A stretch of DNA of 64,000 bases from Isoptericola sp. AK164. GTDB lineage: Bacteria; Actinomycetota; Actinomycetes; Actinomycetales; Cellulomonadaceae. Below, piece after piece: positions 16,021 through 24,811 of this stretch; positions within the stretch are counted from its first letter, which is position 1; each line of letters opens with the position of its first letter. The notes below the pieces were generated by a model. The model had not been told where the DNA came from and ran no database searches. It saw nothing but the letters and a program-made list of their open reading frames with translations. The position numbers and the translations under genes were made by a program. The stretch covers positions 434,001-498,000 of the forward strand of contig NZ_CP119106.1 of assembly GCF_029643425.1 (NCBI RefSeq), given 5' to 3'.

Positions 16021-17469
16021 TTGACTTCATTCGCCGACTTCGGCCTGCCCACGCCTGTGGTGCAGCACCTGACCGACGCGGGCATCACCAGCCCGTTCCC
16101 CATCCAGGCGGCCTCGCTGCCGGACACCCTCGCCGGGGCGGACGTCCTCGGCCGCGGGCGGACCGGCTCGGGCAAGACCCTGGCGTTCTCGCTGCCGGTC
16201 GTGACCCGGCTCGCGCACCGCGCCGCGGCCGAGCGTGCCGCAGGTCGGCCCCGCCGCGTGGCGAACCGCCCCACGGCGCTCGTGCTGTGCCCCACCCGCG
16301 AGCTCGCGAACCAGATCGACGCCACGATGAAGCCGCTGGCCGAGGCGCTCGGGCTGCGCACGACCACGATCTTCGGCGGCGTGGCCCAGTCCCGCCAGGT
16401 CACCGCGCTGGGCCAGGGCGTCGACGTCGTCATCGCCTGCCCGGGCCGTCTCGAGGACCTGCTGAACCAGAAGGCGCTGACGCTGGACGACGTCGCGATC
16501 ACCGTGCTGGACGAGGCCGACCACATGGCCGACCTCGGGTTCCTGCCCGGGGTGAAGCGGATCATGGACCGCACCCCGCGCTCGGGCCAGCGCCTGCTCT
16601 TCTCCGCCACGCTGGACAACGGCGTGGACGTGCTGGTCAAGCGCTACCTGAAGAACCCGGTCACGCACTCGGTCGACGAGGCCGCGGCCCCGCCGCCGAA
16701 GATGACGCACCACATCCTCGCCGTGGCCGACAAGGAGTCCAAGAAGCAGGTCGTGCACCAGCTCGCCGGCGGCACGGGCCGCCGGGTGCTTTTCACGCGC
16801 ACCAAGCACCAGGCGAAGAAGCTCGCGCGCCAGCTGACGGCCGCGGGCGTCCCCGCGGTGGACCTGCACGGCAACCTGGGCCAGGGGGCGCGGGAGCGGA
16901 ACCTCGCGGCGTTCTCCACCGGGGACGTCAAGGTGATGGTCGCCACGGACATCGCGGCTCGCGGGATCCACGTCGACGAGATCGAGCTCGTCGTGCACGT
17001 CGACCCCCCGGCCGAGCACAAGGCGTACCTGCACCGGTCCGGCCGTACGGCGCGCGCCGGGTCGGGCGGCGACGTCGTCACGCTCATGCTCCCCGAGGAG
17101 CGCGGGGACGTGCGCGACCTGACCCGCAAGGCGCGGATCACGGCGCGGCCCCAGCCGGCCGAGCCCGGGGACGCCACGCTGACGGCGCTCGTGGGCGAGG
17201 TCGCCCCGTACGTCGCCCCGCCGGCTCCGCAGCAGCAGGGGTCCTCCCCGAGGTCGGGGCAGCGGGGCGCCGGGTCGCAGCAACCGACGGGCGGCGCGGG
17301 CTCCGCACGCTCGGGCGGGGGACGTCGCCGCCGCCGCGGACGGGGCGGTCAGGGCGCGAGCCAGGGCGGAGGCCAGGGCGGCGGCGCGTCGCAGCGCCAG
17401 GGCGGCCAGCAGAACCGGCGGCAGCGGGGCGCCCAGGGTGCGGAGCGACAGGGCCAGCGGCGGCGCTGA
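16021..17469 (+). CDS. DEAD-box ATP-dependent RNA helicase
   Basis: Unwinds RNA, probably in ribosome assembly or cold/stress mRNA turnover. The 482-residue protein carries the motifs in order: Q motif SFADFGLPTPVVQHL, motif I GRTGSGKT, motif Ia PTRELANQ, motif II VLDEADHMADLGF, motif III SAT, and motifs V-VI ATDIAARGIHVDE and HRSGRTARAG. The C-terminal 100 residues are Gly/Arg/Gln-rich with RRRRGRGGQG, an RNA-binding tail. The start is a rare TTG at 16021, chosen because GGAGAGG sits seven bases before it and the protein then begins MTSFADFGL. In-frame GTG codons upstream (for example 15970) lack ribosome binding sites. Confidence 0.9.
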   Translation: MTSFADFGLPTPVVQHLTDAGITSPFPIQAASLPDTLAGADVLGRGRTGSGKTLAFSLPVVTRLAHRAAAERAAGRPRRVANRPTALVLCPTRELANQIDATMKPLAEALGLRTTTIFGGVAQSRQVTALGQGVDVVIACPGRLEDLLNQKALTLDDVAITVLDEADHMADLGFLPGVKRIMDRTPRSGQRLLFSATLDNGVDVLVKRYLKNPVTHSVDEAAAPPPKMTHHILAVADKESKKQVVHQLAGGTGRRVLFTRTKHQAKKLARQLTAAGVPAVDLHGNLGQGARERNLAAFSTGDVKVMVATDIAARGIHVDEIELVVHVDPPAEHKAYLHRSGRTARAGSGGDVVTLMLPEERGDVRDLTRKARITARPQPAEPGDATLTALVGEVAPYVAPPAPQQQGSSPRSGQRGAGSQQPTGGAGSARSGGGRRRRRGRGGQGASQGGGQGGGASQRQGGQQNRRQRGAQGAERQGQRRR

Positions 17470-17508
17470 GCCGGGAACACGCTCCGGACCTCGGGTGTTG
17501 GTGCGGAC

Positions 17509-17913
17509 ATGACCTACGACGTGACCAAGAACGACGACCAGTGGCGTGCCGAGCTGTCACCGCAGGAGTTCTCGGTGCTGCGACAGGCCGGGACCGAGCG
17601 GCCGTGGACCGGTGAGCTGCTGGACGAGCAGCGCGAGGGCGTCTACCGGTGCCGAGGGTGCGCGGGCGAGCTCTTCCGCAGCGAGCACAAGTTCGACTCC
17701 CACTGCGGGTGGCCGTCCTTCTACACCCCGCTGGCCGGCGACCGGGTCGAGCTCATCGAGGACCGTTCGCTCGGCATGGTGCGCATCGAGGTGCGCTGCT
17801 CCCGGTGCGGCTCGCACCTGGGCCACGTGTTCGACGACGCGCCCCAGACGCCGACCGGGGACCGGTACTGCATGAACTCGGTCAGCCTGACCTTCGAGCC
17901 CGCCGAGGGCTGA
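17509..17913 (+). CDS. msrB: Peptide-methionine (R)-S-oxide reductase
   Basis: Repairs oxidised methionine in proteins by reducing the R-sulfoxide. The 134-residue protein has both zinc-binding CxxC pairs, Cys48/Cys51 and Cys97/Cys100, the substrate motif [10 protein letters not shown], and the catalytic Cys121 in [10 protein letters not shown]. The usual resolving cysteine in the N-terminal region is not evident, so thioredoxin or mycothiol may reduce it directly. It is cytosolic, with no signal peptide. It follows the RNA helicase by 39 bases on the same strand. No A-domain partner is fused. Confidence 0.95.
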   Translation: MTYDVTKNDDQWRAELSPQEFSVLRQAGTERPWTGELLDEQREGVYRCRGCAGELFRSEHKFDSHCGWPSFYTPLAGDRVELIEDRSLGMVRIEVRCSRCGSHLGHVFDDAPQTPTGDRYCMNSVSLTFEPAEG

Positions 17914-17944
17914 GGCCCCCGGCGCGGGCCGCTACCGTCGAGCC

Positions 17945-18703
17945 ATGAGCATCGAGACCGGGACGGTCCCGGACCGCCTCGTGAACCTGCGCGACGTCGC
18001 GACGTCGTCCGACGCCGTGCGTCCCGGCGTGCTGCTGCGTGCCGACGCCCCGCGCGCCGGTGACGTGCCGCCGTCGGACGTGGTCTGGCCGCCGCGCACC
18101 GTCCTCGACCTGCGCGACCCCGGCGAGCAGCGCGAACCGCACCCGCTGGCGGACGTCGCCGGCGTGCTCTCCCTGCCGGTGCTCGACGGTGCGACGCGCG
18201 TCGCGCCCGCCGAGCACCGCGGTCCGTTCGACCTCGGACGCCTCTACCTGGAGATGCTCGACGGCGCGGGCGGCCGGCACCTGGCGGCCGGCGTGGCCGC
18301 GCTCGCCACGAGCGACGCGCCGGTGCTGGTCCACTGCACCGCCGGCAAGGACCGCACCGGGGTCTTCGTCGCCGCGGTGCTCGCCCTGCTCGGGGTGGAG
18401 CGGTCCGCGATCGTTGCCGACTACGTGCGCACCGGGCCCAACATGCCGCGGGTCCTCGCCCGCGCCCGGCACACCTCCCGGGCGCCGGACCGGCGGAGCC
18501 ACGTCGTCGCCGCGCTCCCGCCGGAGCTCCTCACGGCTCCTGCGCACGCGATCTCGACGGTCCTCGACGCCCTGGCGGCGCGGGACGGCGGTCCTGCCGG
18601 CTGGTTCGCCGCCCAGGGAGGGGTGGCGTCGACGGTCAGCTCGCTGCGGGCGAGGATGCTGCGCCCGTCGGCACCGGCTCCTGGCGCGACTCCAGCCAGC
18701 TGA
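17945..18703 (+). CDS. Tyrosine-protein phosphatase, PtpB-like
   Basis: 252 residues. The signature HCTAGKDRTGV gives the nucleophile Cys131 and phosphate-binding Arg137, with the Lys/Asp typical of the MptpB-type triple-specificity phosphatases. N-terminal NLRDVATSSDAVRPGVLLRA and VLDLRDPGEQ fit the same family. It could act on phosphotyrosine, phosphoserine or phosphoinositides; no export signal is seen. TACCGT ends six bases before the ATG, which predicts a leaderless start. Its last 68 bases overlap the 3' end of the convergent marR-type gene. Confidence 0.87.
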   Translation: MSIETGTVPDRLVNLRDVATSSDAVRPGVLLRADAPRAGDVPPSDVVWPPRTVLDLRDPGEQREPHPLADVAGVLSLPVLDGATRVAPAEHRGPFDLGRLYLEMLDGAGGRHLAAGVAALATSDAPVLVHCTAGKDRTGVFVAAVLALLGVERSAIVADYVRTGPNMPRVLARARHTSRAPDRRSHVVAALPPELLTAPAHAISTVLDALAARDGGPAGWFAAQGGVASTVSSLRARMLRPSAPAPGATPAS

Positions 18704-19178
18704 CGACGTCGGCCGAGTAGCGGCGCAGCAGCAGGGCGAGCTGGGAGATGTCGTCCTTCTCCCAGTCCGTCAGCGCCGCCTCGAGCATGACGACCCGTGA
18801 GTCGCGGGCGTGCTCGAACCGGGCGGCCCCGTCGTCCGTGAGGGTGATGCACTGCCCGCGCGTGTCCTCCGGGTCGGTCTCGCGGTGCACGAGGCCGAGC
18901 TCGACCATCCGGCTGAGCTGGCGCGAGACGGTCGCGCGCCCCACGCCGAAGTGCGCCGCGAGGTCGGACCCGCGGCTGTTCGGGTACTGGGCGATGTGCG
19001 CCAGCAGAGGGTACGCCGAGGCGTCGAGCTCGGGGTGGATGATCCGGGCCATCTGGGCGGCCGTGGACTGCGCACGCCGGATCAGCACCCGGAGCTCGCG
19101 TTCCAGGGCTCCGAACGGGTCCGTCTCCGGGTCCGGCGGGGTCATGGGCGTGGCGCTGTCCTGCATGTGCCCCATCAT
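18636..19178 (-). CDS. MarR-family transcriptional regulator
   Basis: 180 residues. The winged helix covers SAYPLLAHIAQYPNSRGSDL, AAHFGVGRATVSRQLSRMVE and LGLVHRETDPEDTRGQCI, a clear MarR layout with recognition helix and DxR-type wing. The flanking helices dimerise. Two ATGs (19178, 19175) follow GAGGGAG on the minus strand; the first is taken, with ATG 19166 a further option. It is divergent from the aldo/keto reductase gene (95 bases), which is the likely target, and its 3' end overlaps the tyrosine phosphatase gene. The ligand is unknown. Confidence 0.87.
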   Translation of the reverse strand: MMGHMQDSATPMTPPDPETDPFGALERELRVLIRRAQSTAAQMARIIHPELDASAYPLLAHIAQYPNSRGSDLAAHFGVGRATVSRQLSRMVELGLVHRETDPEDTRGQCITLTDDGAARFEHARDSRVVMLEAALTDWEKDDISQLALLLRRYSADVVSWLESRQEPVPTGAASSPAAS

Positions 19179-19260
19179 GGCGCTCCCTCGACGAATCCGG
19201 GAGGTTCCGAAGGTCACGATTTGAACTACGGACCCCCAGGAGCGGGTGAAGTTCTGGCCG

Positions 19261-19266
19261 TAGGGT
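19261..19266 (+). promoter_or_regulatory. -10 box TAGGGT of the aldo/keto reductase gene
   Basis: TAGGGT ends seven bases before the ATG at 19274. A GTG at 19265 lies inside the box and is therefore unlikely as the start. Confidence 0.5.
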
Positions 19267-19273
19267 GGCAGCG

Positions 19274-20299
19274 ATGAGTCTCCGTGCCGCGCACCGTGTC
19301 CCCGCACCCGTCGACGTCCCGGCACCGGGCGGTCCCGGATGGATGCGTCCGCTGCCCGGCACGGACCTGAGCGTCAGCGCGGTCTGCGCGGGCGGTTCGC
19401 CGCTGGGGTCGATGCCCGCGGTCTTCGGCTACGACGTCGCCGCGGACCAGGCGGCGGACACCGTGCGCGCCGTGCTGGACTCCCCGATCCGCATGCTCGA
19501 CACCGCGAACGGCTACTCCGACGGCGAGAGCGAACGCCGGATGGGTGCCGGCCTCGCCGCCTACCGCGCCGACCACGGCGCCCTGCCCCCCGGACTCGTG
19601 GTGGCCACGAAGGTGGACCCCCGCGACGGGGACTACTCCGGGGACCGGGTGCGTCGCTCGGTCGAGGAGTCCCGCGAGCGGCTCGGGCTCGACCACCTGC
19701 CGCTGGTGCACCTGCACGACCCGGAGAACTTCGCCTTCGAGGACCTGACAGCGCCCGGCGGCGCGGTCGACACGCTGGTCGAGCTGCGCGAGGCGGGCGA
19801 GATCGGGGCCGTCGGGCTCGCCGGCGGCCCCGTGCCGGTGATGCGGCGCTACCTGGACCTCGGGGTGTTCGACGTCCTGCTCGTGCACAACCGTTGGACC
19901 CTGGTGGACCGGTCGGCCGGCCGTCTCGTGGCCGCGGCCGCCGAGCGCGGGACGGGCGTGATCGACGCCGCGGTCTACGGCGGCGGGATCCTGGCTCAGC
20001 AGACGCCGTCGGAGCGCCGCAGCGCGACCCGCTACGGGTACCGTCCCGCACCGCCGGAGACCCTGGCCGCCGTCGACGCGCTGCGCGCGCTGTGTGCCCG
20101 CCACGGCACGACGCTGCCGGTCGCGGCGCTGCAGTTCTCGCTGCGCGACCCCCGGATCGCCGCCACCGTCGTGGGCGTCTCGCGGCCCGAGCGTGTCGCC
20201 GCGACGCTCGCGGCCTGCGGGACGCCGCTGCCGGCCGACTTCTGGGAGGAGGCCGAGGAGCTCCTGCCCGGGCCGGACGCCTGGCTCGACGGCGCCTGA
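19274..20299 (+). CDS. Aldo/keto reductase, aldose (fucose/galactose) dehydrogenase type
   Basis: 341 residues with an (alpha/beta)8 AKR fold. It shows LPGTDLSVSAVCAGGSPLG, MLDTANGYSDGESERRMG with catalytic Asp and Tyr, VVATKVDPRDGDYSGDRVRR with catalytic Lys, and LPLVHLHDPENFAF with His. This YSDGESER variant and the C-terminal VVGVSRPERVAAT resemble D-threo-aldose/L-fucose dehydrogenases that use NAD(P) to oxidise sugars, but the substrate cannot be read from sequence. It is leaderless by its -10 box. It is divergent from a marR-type gene that may control it. Confidence 0.85.
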   Translation: MSLRAAHRVPAPVDVPAPGGPGWMRPLPGTDLSVSAVCAGGSPLGSMPAVFGYDVAADQAADTVRAVLDSPIRMLDTANGYSDGESERRMGAGLAAYRADHGALPPGLVVATKVDPRDGDYSGDRVRRSVEESRERLGLDHLPLVHLHDPENFAFEDLTAPGGAVDTLVELREAGEIGAVGLAGGPVPVMRRYLDLGVFDVLLVHNRWTLVDRSAGRLVAAAAERGTGVIDAAVYGGGILAQQTPSERRSATRYGYRPAPPETLAAVDALRALCARHGTTLPVAALQFSLRDPRIAATVVGVSRPERVAATLAACGTPLPADFWEEAEELLPGPDAWLDGA

Positions 20300-20324
20300 G
20301 CGCCGCCGCGCCGTCCGTGGCCCG

Positions 20325-21983
20325 TCAGTCGCGGGCGGCCACCGGCGTGGTCGCCGCAGTGGTCGACGGCGCGGCGACCGTGTCGGTGCCGTCGGTGCCG
20401 CTCCCCGTGGCCGGCTCGTCGGCATCCTGCTGGGCCGCGAGGTCGCGCGTCTGCTCGATGCCGGACCGCTCGCCGAGCGGGATCTCGACGATGAAGCAGA
20501 TGGCCACCAGGGCGACGACGGCCAGGGGGACCGCGACGAGGAAGATCCCGGTGATCCCCTCGGTGTAGGCGGAGGCGACGACGTCGGCCACCGGTCCCGG
20601 CAGCGCGGACATGTCGGGCACCGCGCCGGTGGACCCGCCGATCGCCGAGGTGGGGACGCCGAGCTCGGCCAGCCCCCGGGCCAGCTCGTCCCGGACGTCG
20701 CTCGCCAGCACGGCACCGAGCGCCGAGACCCCGATCGCGCCCCCGAGGGACCGGAAGAACGCCACCGTGGCGGTCCCGGCACCCATGTCCCGCAGGTCCA
20801 GCGTGTTCTGCGTGGCGAGCACGAGGTTCTGCATGAGGGCACCGACCGACAGGCCGAGGCCGAACAGGAAGACCGAGAGCACGACGAGGCTGGTGCCGGT
20901 CCCGATCGTGGACATCCCGAACAGCGAAGCGGTCAGGACGACGGCGCCGCCGATCATGATCGCCTTGTACCGGCCGGTGCGCGAGATGATCCGGCCGAGC
21001 ACGATGCCGCCGAGCATGGTGCCGACGACCATGGGGATGGTCTGCAGGCCGGACTGGGTGGGCGTCATGCCGCGAGCGAGCTGCAGGTACTGGGCGAGGA
21101 ACACCGCGGTGCCGAACATCGCGACGCCCACGGCCGCCGACGCGACGATCGAGAGCACGAACGTGCGGTTGCGGAACAGGTGCAGCGGGATGATCGGTTC
21201 CGGCGCGCGACGCTCGGCGAGGACGGCGCCGAGCAGGGCGACGGCGGCGGCGCCGACCATCGCGGCGGTCTGCCAGGACGCCCAGGCGAACTGGTCGCCG
21301 GCGAAGGTGACCCACAGCAGCAGCAGCGCGACGCCGACGGCGATGAGGCCGGCCCCGACGTAGTCGATGCGGACCGCCCGCGGGGGGCGAGCCGGCAGGT
21401 GCAGGGTCTTCTGGAGCACGACCAGCGCGACGACGGCGAACGGGACGCCGACGAAGAACGTGTAGCGCCAGCCGACGGAGTCGGTGATGAGGCCGCCGAG
21501 CAGCGGGCCGCCGATCTGGGCCACGGCCATCACGCCGCCCATCAGGCCCATGTACTTGCCGCGTTCGCGGGGGCTGATGATGTCCGACATCAGGACGGTC
21601 GCCAGCGACATCAGACCGCCGGCGCCGATGCCCTGCAGGGCGCGCGAGGTGATGAGCATCTCCATGTTCTGCGCGAACCCGGCCGAGGCGGCGGACACGA
21701 CCGTGATCACCAGGGCGATCTGGATGAGGGTCTTGCGGTTCGTCAGGTCGGCGAGCTTGCCCCACAGCGGGGTCGAGATCGTCATCGTCAGCAGCATCGC
21801 GGTGACGACCCAGGTGTAGGCGTGCTGGGAGCCGTCGAGGTCCGCGACGATGCGCGGCAGGGCCGTCGAGACGATGGTCGTCGCGAGCAGGGAGACGAAG
21901 ACCCCGAGCAGGATGCCCGAGAGGGCCTCCAGCGTCTCGCGACGGGTCATGGCCGGGGTGCGGCCGGCGGTGGTGTCGGTCAT
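20325..21983 (-). CDS. DHA2-family (EmrB/QacA-type) multidrug efflux transporter
   Basis: 552 residues with about 14 transmembrane helices. Landmarks are motif A GKLADLTNRK, motif B region ITSRALQGIGAGGLMSLATV, motif C MAVAQIGGPLLGGLITDSVG, and helix-1 Asp/Glu-free entry LLATTIVSTALPRIVADLDG. These proton-driven exporters remove drugs or metabolites. The last 60 residues are a Thr/Ala/Asp-rich cytosolic tail. The ATG overlaps the stop of the upstream marR-type gene by four bases (ATGA), so the two are translated together. Expression should follow release of the MarR protein from the operator at 22470-22492. Confidence 0.92.
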   Translation of the reverse strand: MTDTTAGRTPAMTRRETLEALSGILLGVFVSLLATTIVSTALPRIVADLDGSQHAYTWVVTAMLLTMTISTPLWGKLADLTNRKTLIQIALVITVVSAASAGFAQNMEMLITSRALQGIGAGGLMSLATVLMSDIISPRERGKYMGLMGGVMAVAQIGGPLLGGLITDSVGWRYTFFVGVPFAVVALVVLQKTLHLPARPPRAVRIDYVGAGLIAVGVALLLLWVTFAGDQFAWASWQTAAMVGAAAVALLGAVLAERRAPEPIIPLHLFRNRTFVLSIVASAAVGVAMFGTAVFLAQYLQLARGMTPTQSGLQTIPMVVGTMLGGIVLGRIISRTGRYKAIMIGGAVVLTASLFGMSTIGTGTSLVVLSVFLFGLGLSVGALMQNLVLATQNTLDLRDMGAGTATVAFFRSLGGAIGVSALGAVLASDVRDELARGLAELGVPTSAIGGSTGAVPDMSALPGPVADVVASAYTEGITGIFLVAVPLAVVALVAICFIVEIPLGERSGIEQTRDLAAQQDADEPATGSGTDGTDTVAAPSTTAATTPVAARD

Positions 21984-22432
21984 CTGAGGGGTGCCTCCTG
22001 GCTGACGGAGCTGATGGCGGCCGCGACGCTGCGGATGTGGTCGACGGCGACGGAGAGGTCGTGCGGGGTCCAGTCGGTGAACGCCTCGCCGACGAACGCC
22101 TCGAACTGCTCGTCGCTGTCCTCGGCCAGCCGCCGGCCGGCCTCGGTGAGCTCGAGCGTGCGGGCCCTCCGGTCGCTCTCGTCGACCGTGCGCCGGACGT
22201 ACCCGTTCTCGACGAGCGCGCCCACCTGGCGGCTGGCGACCGAGGAGTCCACGCGGAGGGCCTCGGCGACCTCGCAGAGCTGGATCGGGCCGCGGGCCCG
22301 CAGCAGGCGCACGACGCCGAGGGCGGCCCGCGGTCGGCCCAGCTCGCGGGCGATGCGGGCGGCGGCCTCGCGCTGGGCGCGGCCGAGCTGCTCGAGCGCG
22401 GTGACCAGCGCGGTGGTGGCCTCGTCGGGCAC
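21980..22432 (-). CDS. MarR-family repressor of the adjacent efflux gene
   Basis: 150 residues. RPRAALGVVRLLRARGPIQL, CEVAEALRVDSSVASRQVGA and LVENGYVRRTVDESDRRART form the winged helix with a DESDRRART wing typical of MarR. It starts at GTG 22432, with GGAAGGAG five bases upstream on the minus strand; the frame stays open to 22483 but that region is promoter and operator. It is the first gene of a two-gene operon with the DHA2 transporter and should autoregulate through the palindrome at 22470-22492. The inducer is unknown. Confidence 0.9.
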   Translation of the reverse strand: MPDEATTALVTALEQLGRAQREAAARIARELGRPRAALGVVRLLRARGPIQLCEVAEALRVDSSVASRQVGALVENGYVRRTVDESDRRARTLELTEAGRRLAEDSDEQFEAFVGEAFTDWTPHDLSVAVDHIRSVAAAISSVSQEAPLR

Positions 22433-22453
22433 GACGACTCCTTCCGTTGCTCC

Positions 22454-22492
22454 GAGAAACAATAAGACAGATGCTTGCAGCATGCAAACATC
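22454..22492 (-). promoter_or_regulatory. Promoter and MarR operator of the marR-efflux operon
   Basis: Minus strand: TTGCAT, 17 bases, then TATTGT make a -35/-10 pair. The palindrome at 22470-22492, core TTGCA-GCA-TGCAA with outer GATG/CATC (one mismatch in 10-bp arms), covers the -35 box and spacer. A bound MarR dimer would block RNA polymerase. The AT content stands out from the neighbourhood. Confidence 0.65.
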
Positions 22493-22510
22493 CTGGTGGC
22501 GGGACCCGGA

Positions 22511-22558
22511 CGCACGACGGCGGCCCGCCTCCCGGGGGAGACGGGCCGCCGTCGTGCG
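22511..22558 (-). terminator. Terminator of the sugar porter gene
   Basis: Perfect 17-bp arms (22511-22527 and 22542-22558) with a 14-base loop, 44 bases past the stop of the gene at 22602-24062. Confidence 0.75.
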
Positions 22559-22601
22559 TGGACCGGTCGTGCGGGCCGACCGGGGCCGGCCGGTGCGCAG
22601 G

Positions 22602-24062
22602 TCAGGTGCGGCGCCGGGCGCGCACCTCCTCGCTCATGTCCTCCAGCTCCTTGCCCTTGGTCTCGGAGACCTTGAACCAGATGAAGACGAACGACAGCGC
22701 CGCGAAGAACCCGTACATGCCGTAGGGGATCGCCGGGCCGAACGTCGCCAGCAGCGGCGGGAAGGTCAGGGTGATGGCGAAGTTGGCGATCCAGTTGGCC
22801 GCCGCGCCGACCCCGAGCGCCGCCGCGCGGATCCGGTTCGGGAACATCTCGCCCAGCATCACCCACATCAGCGGGCCCCAGGTCGCGCCGAAGAAGACGA
22901 CGAACGCGTTCGCCGCCACCAGGGCCACGGTCGCCCACGCGCCGGTCAGCGACAGCGTCGAGTCGCCCGTGGCCTCGTCGACGACGGCGGTGCCCTGGGT
23001 GAAGGCGGCCGCCATCAGCAGCAGGGAGACGGCCATGCCCGCCGAGCCCACCAGCAGCATGGGCCGGCGGCCCACCTTGTCGATCAGCGCGATCGCGACG
23101 AACGTCACCGCGATGTTCGTCACCGAGGTGATGGTGGAGACCAGGAACGCCTGCGACTCGTCGAACCCGACGGCCTGCCACAGCGTCGTCGAGTAGTAGA
23201 AGATCACGTTGATCCCGACGAACTGCTGGAAGACGGCCAGCAGGATGCCGACCCACACGATCGGCTTGAGCCCCAGGAAGCCCGACCCGCGCAGCGACCC
23301 GCGCTCGGCGTTCTCCTCGTCGACCGCGATCGACCGCTCGATCTCGCCGATCCGCTCGTCGACGCCCTCGTCCGGACCGAGCACCGACTCCAGCACCTGC
23401 CGGGCGTCGTCGCGCCGGCCCCGGGCCACCAGGAAGCGGGGCGACTCCGGCATCCGCAGCGCGAGCAGCCCGTAGACCGCGGCCGGCACCGCCTCGACGA
23501 GGAACATCCAGCGCCAGGCCTCCCAGCCGAACCAGAGCTGCTCGGCGGCCCCGCCGGCGGTCTCGGCCAGGATCTGGTCGCTCAGCAGGGCTCCGAAGAT
23601 GCCGACCGTGATCGCCAGCTGCTGCAGGGACCCGAGGCTGCCGCGGATCCGTGCCGGGGCGATCTCGGCGATGTAGGCCGGCGCGATCACCGAGGCGATC
23701 CCGATGCCGATGCCCCCGACGAACCGCCACAGCGACAGGTCCAGGGCCGAGAAGGCCGCTGCGGAGAGCACCGCGGAGACGAGGAAGAGTCCCGCGCCGA
23801 GCAGCATGACGCGCACGCGTCCCCAGCGGTCGGCGAGCCGGCCGGCACCCCAGGCGCCGAGGGCGCACCCCAGGAGCGCCACCGCGACCACGAGCCCCGT
23901 CACCGTCGAGCTGAGGGCGAACTCGCCCTCGATCGCGGAGACGGCACCGTTGATCACCGACGAGTCGAAGCCGAACAGGAAGCCGCCGACGGCCGCGGCG
24001 AACGACAGCGCGATCGCCTTGCGGTGCGTGCTGCGCACGCTCGGGCGGGCAGGGGTCGACAT
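22602..24062 (-). CDS. Sugar porter (MFS) family transporter
   Basis: 486 residues and about 12 helices. It has the sugar-porter signatures GAGRLADRWGRVRVM (motif A), ALRMPESPRFLVARGR after helix 6, QQFVGINVIFYYSTTLWQAV in helix 7, DKVGRRPMLLVGS and the terminal SETKGKELEDM. These proteins import monosaccharides or polyols with protons. The QQ-GIN-FYY set fits hexose or xylose carriers, but the substrate is not fixed. The ATG at 24062 has AAGGGA upstream on the minus strand; the frame runs on upstream without support. No sugar catabolic genes adjoin it. Confidence 0.92.
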   Translation of the reverse strand: MSTPARPSVRSTHRKAIALSFAAAVGGFLFGFDSSVINGAVSAIEGEFALSSTVTGLVVAVALLGCALGAWGAGRLADRWGRVRVMLLGAGLFLVSAVLSAAAFSALDLSLWRFVGGIGIGIASVIAPAYIAEIAPARIRGSLGSLQQLAITVGIFGALLSDQILAETAGGAAEQLWFGWEAWRWMFLVEAVPAAVYGLLALRMPESPRFLVARGRRDDARQVLESVLGPDEGVDERIGEIERSIAVDEENAERGSLRGSGFLGLKPIVWVGILLAVFQQFVGINVIFYYSTTLWQAVGFDESQAFLVSTITSVTNIAVTFVAIALIDKVGRRPMLLVGSAGMAVSLLLMAAAFTQGTAVVDEATGDSTLSLTGAWATVALVAANAFVVFFGATWGPLMWVMLGEMFPNRIRAAALGVGAAANWIANFAITLTFPPLLATFGPAIPYGMYGFFAALSFVFIWFKVSETKGKELEDMSEEVRARRRT

Positions 24063-24167
24063 ACGTGGTCCCTTCGACGTGTGTGTGCGGCAACGGCCGC
24101 CTCGGGCGACTCTAGGGGCGTGACGGCGGATCGGCATGGTGGGCTGCGCGGCTGCCAGACTGGTGGG

Positions 24168-24800
24168 GTGAGTGACCGCCCACGCTTCCGCCGTCCCGCC
24201 ATGCTCGACCCGCTCGAGGCCGAGAACTTGCCCGGCGAGCTCGACCCCGCGCTGCGCGACGAGGTCGCGCACACGACCGCCCGCGCCGTCGTGCACACCG
24301 CCCGGGCCACCGAGGACCCGGAGGTCGTGGCGCGCCTCGTCCGCCTGGTCGAGCGCGAGGGGCTCGACGTCGTGGCCGAGCTGTGGTCCGACGCCGCCCC
24401 GGCGACCCTGCCCGGAGCCCTGTGGAGGCTGTACGCCCTGCGCGAGTGGGTCCGCCGCGACCCCCGCACGATCGGGCTGCGCTACCGGCTCGGCGTCGAC
24501 GTCGCGCCCGTCCACGAGGTCGTCGCCGGGGTGCCCCGGCCGCCGACCCCGGAGGACCTGCGGGTGCTGGCCGACACCGTGCTCTCCGGGGTCTACGCCG
24601 GTGACCTCGCCGTCGCGCTCGAGCGGGCCGCCGCCTTCGGCCGCATCCTCGCCACCGGTGCCGCCTACGACGCCGACGCCCGGGAGACCGCCGACCCGGA
24701 GTCCGCGACCCGCATGACCCGCGGGGCCGCCGACCTGACCCGCACGGCGGAGGAGCTGGAGCACGCCGCAGCGCTGTGGCGTGCGGGTTCGCTGGACTGA
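24168..24800 (+). CDS. Hypothetical helical cytosolic protein
   Basis: 210 residues, mostly alpha-helical, acidic, without signal peptide, membrane helix or cysteine. Features are LDPLEAENLPGELDPALRDE, a central LYALREWVRRDPRTIGLRYR and a C-terminal amphipathic helix ending AALWRAGSLD. I do not recognise the family; similar conserved proteins occur in other actinobacteria. CAGACT ends six bases before the GTG at 24168, so a leaderless start is likely. It lies between the divergent sugar porter gene and the phosphate-uptake pair, with its own promoter. Confidence 0.7.
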   Translation: MSDRPRFRRPAMLDPLEAENLPGELDPALRDEVAHTTARAVVHTARATEDPEVVARLVRLVEREGLDVVAELWSDAAPATLPGALWRLYALREWVRRDPRTIGLRYRLGVDVAPVHEVVAGVPRPPTPEDLRVLADTVLSGVYAGDLAVALERAAAFGRILATGAAYDADARETADPESATRMTRGAADLTRTAEELEHAAALWRAGSLD

Positions 24801-24811
24801 GTCCCCGCCCC

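Noticed and set aside
20094-24800. A 1568-codon open frame on the plus strand
   Set aside because: It runs antisense through two clearly coding MFS genes and a marR gene and is rich in Arg, Asp and Gly. Only its last 210 codons (from 24168) are a real gene.
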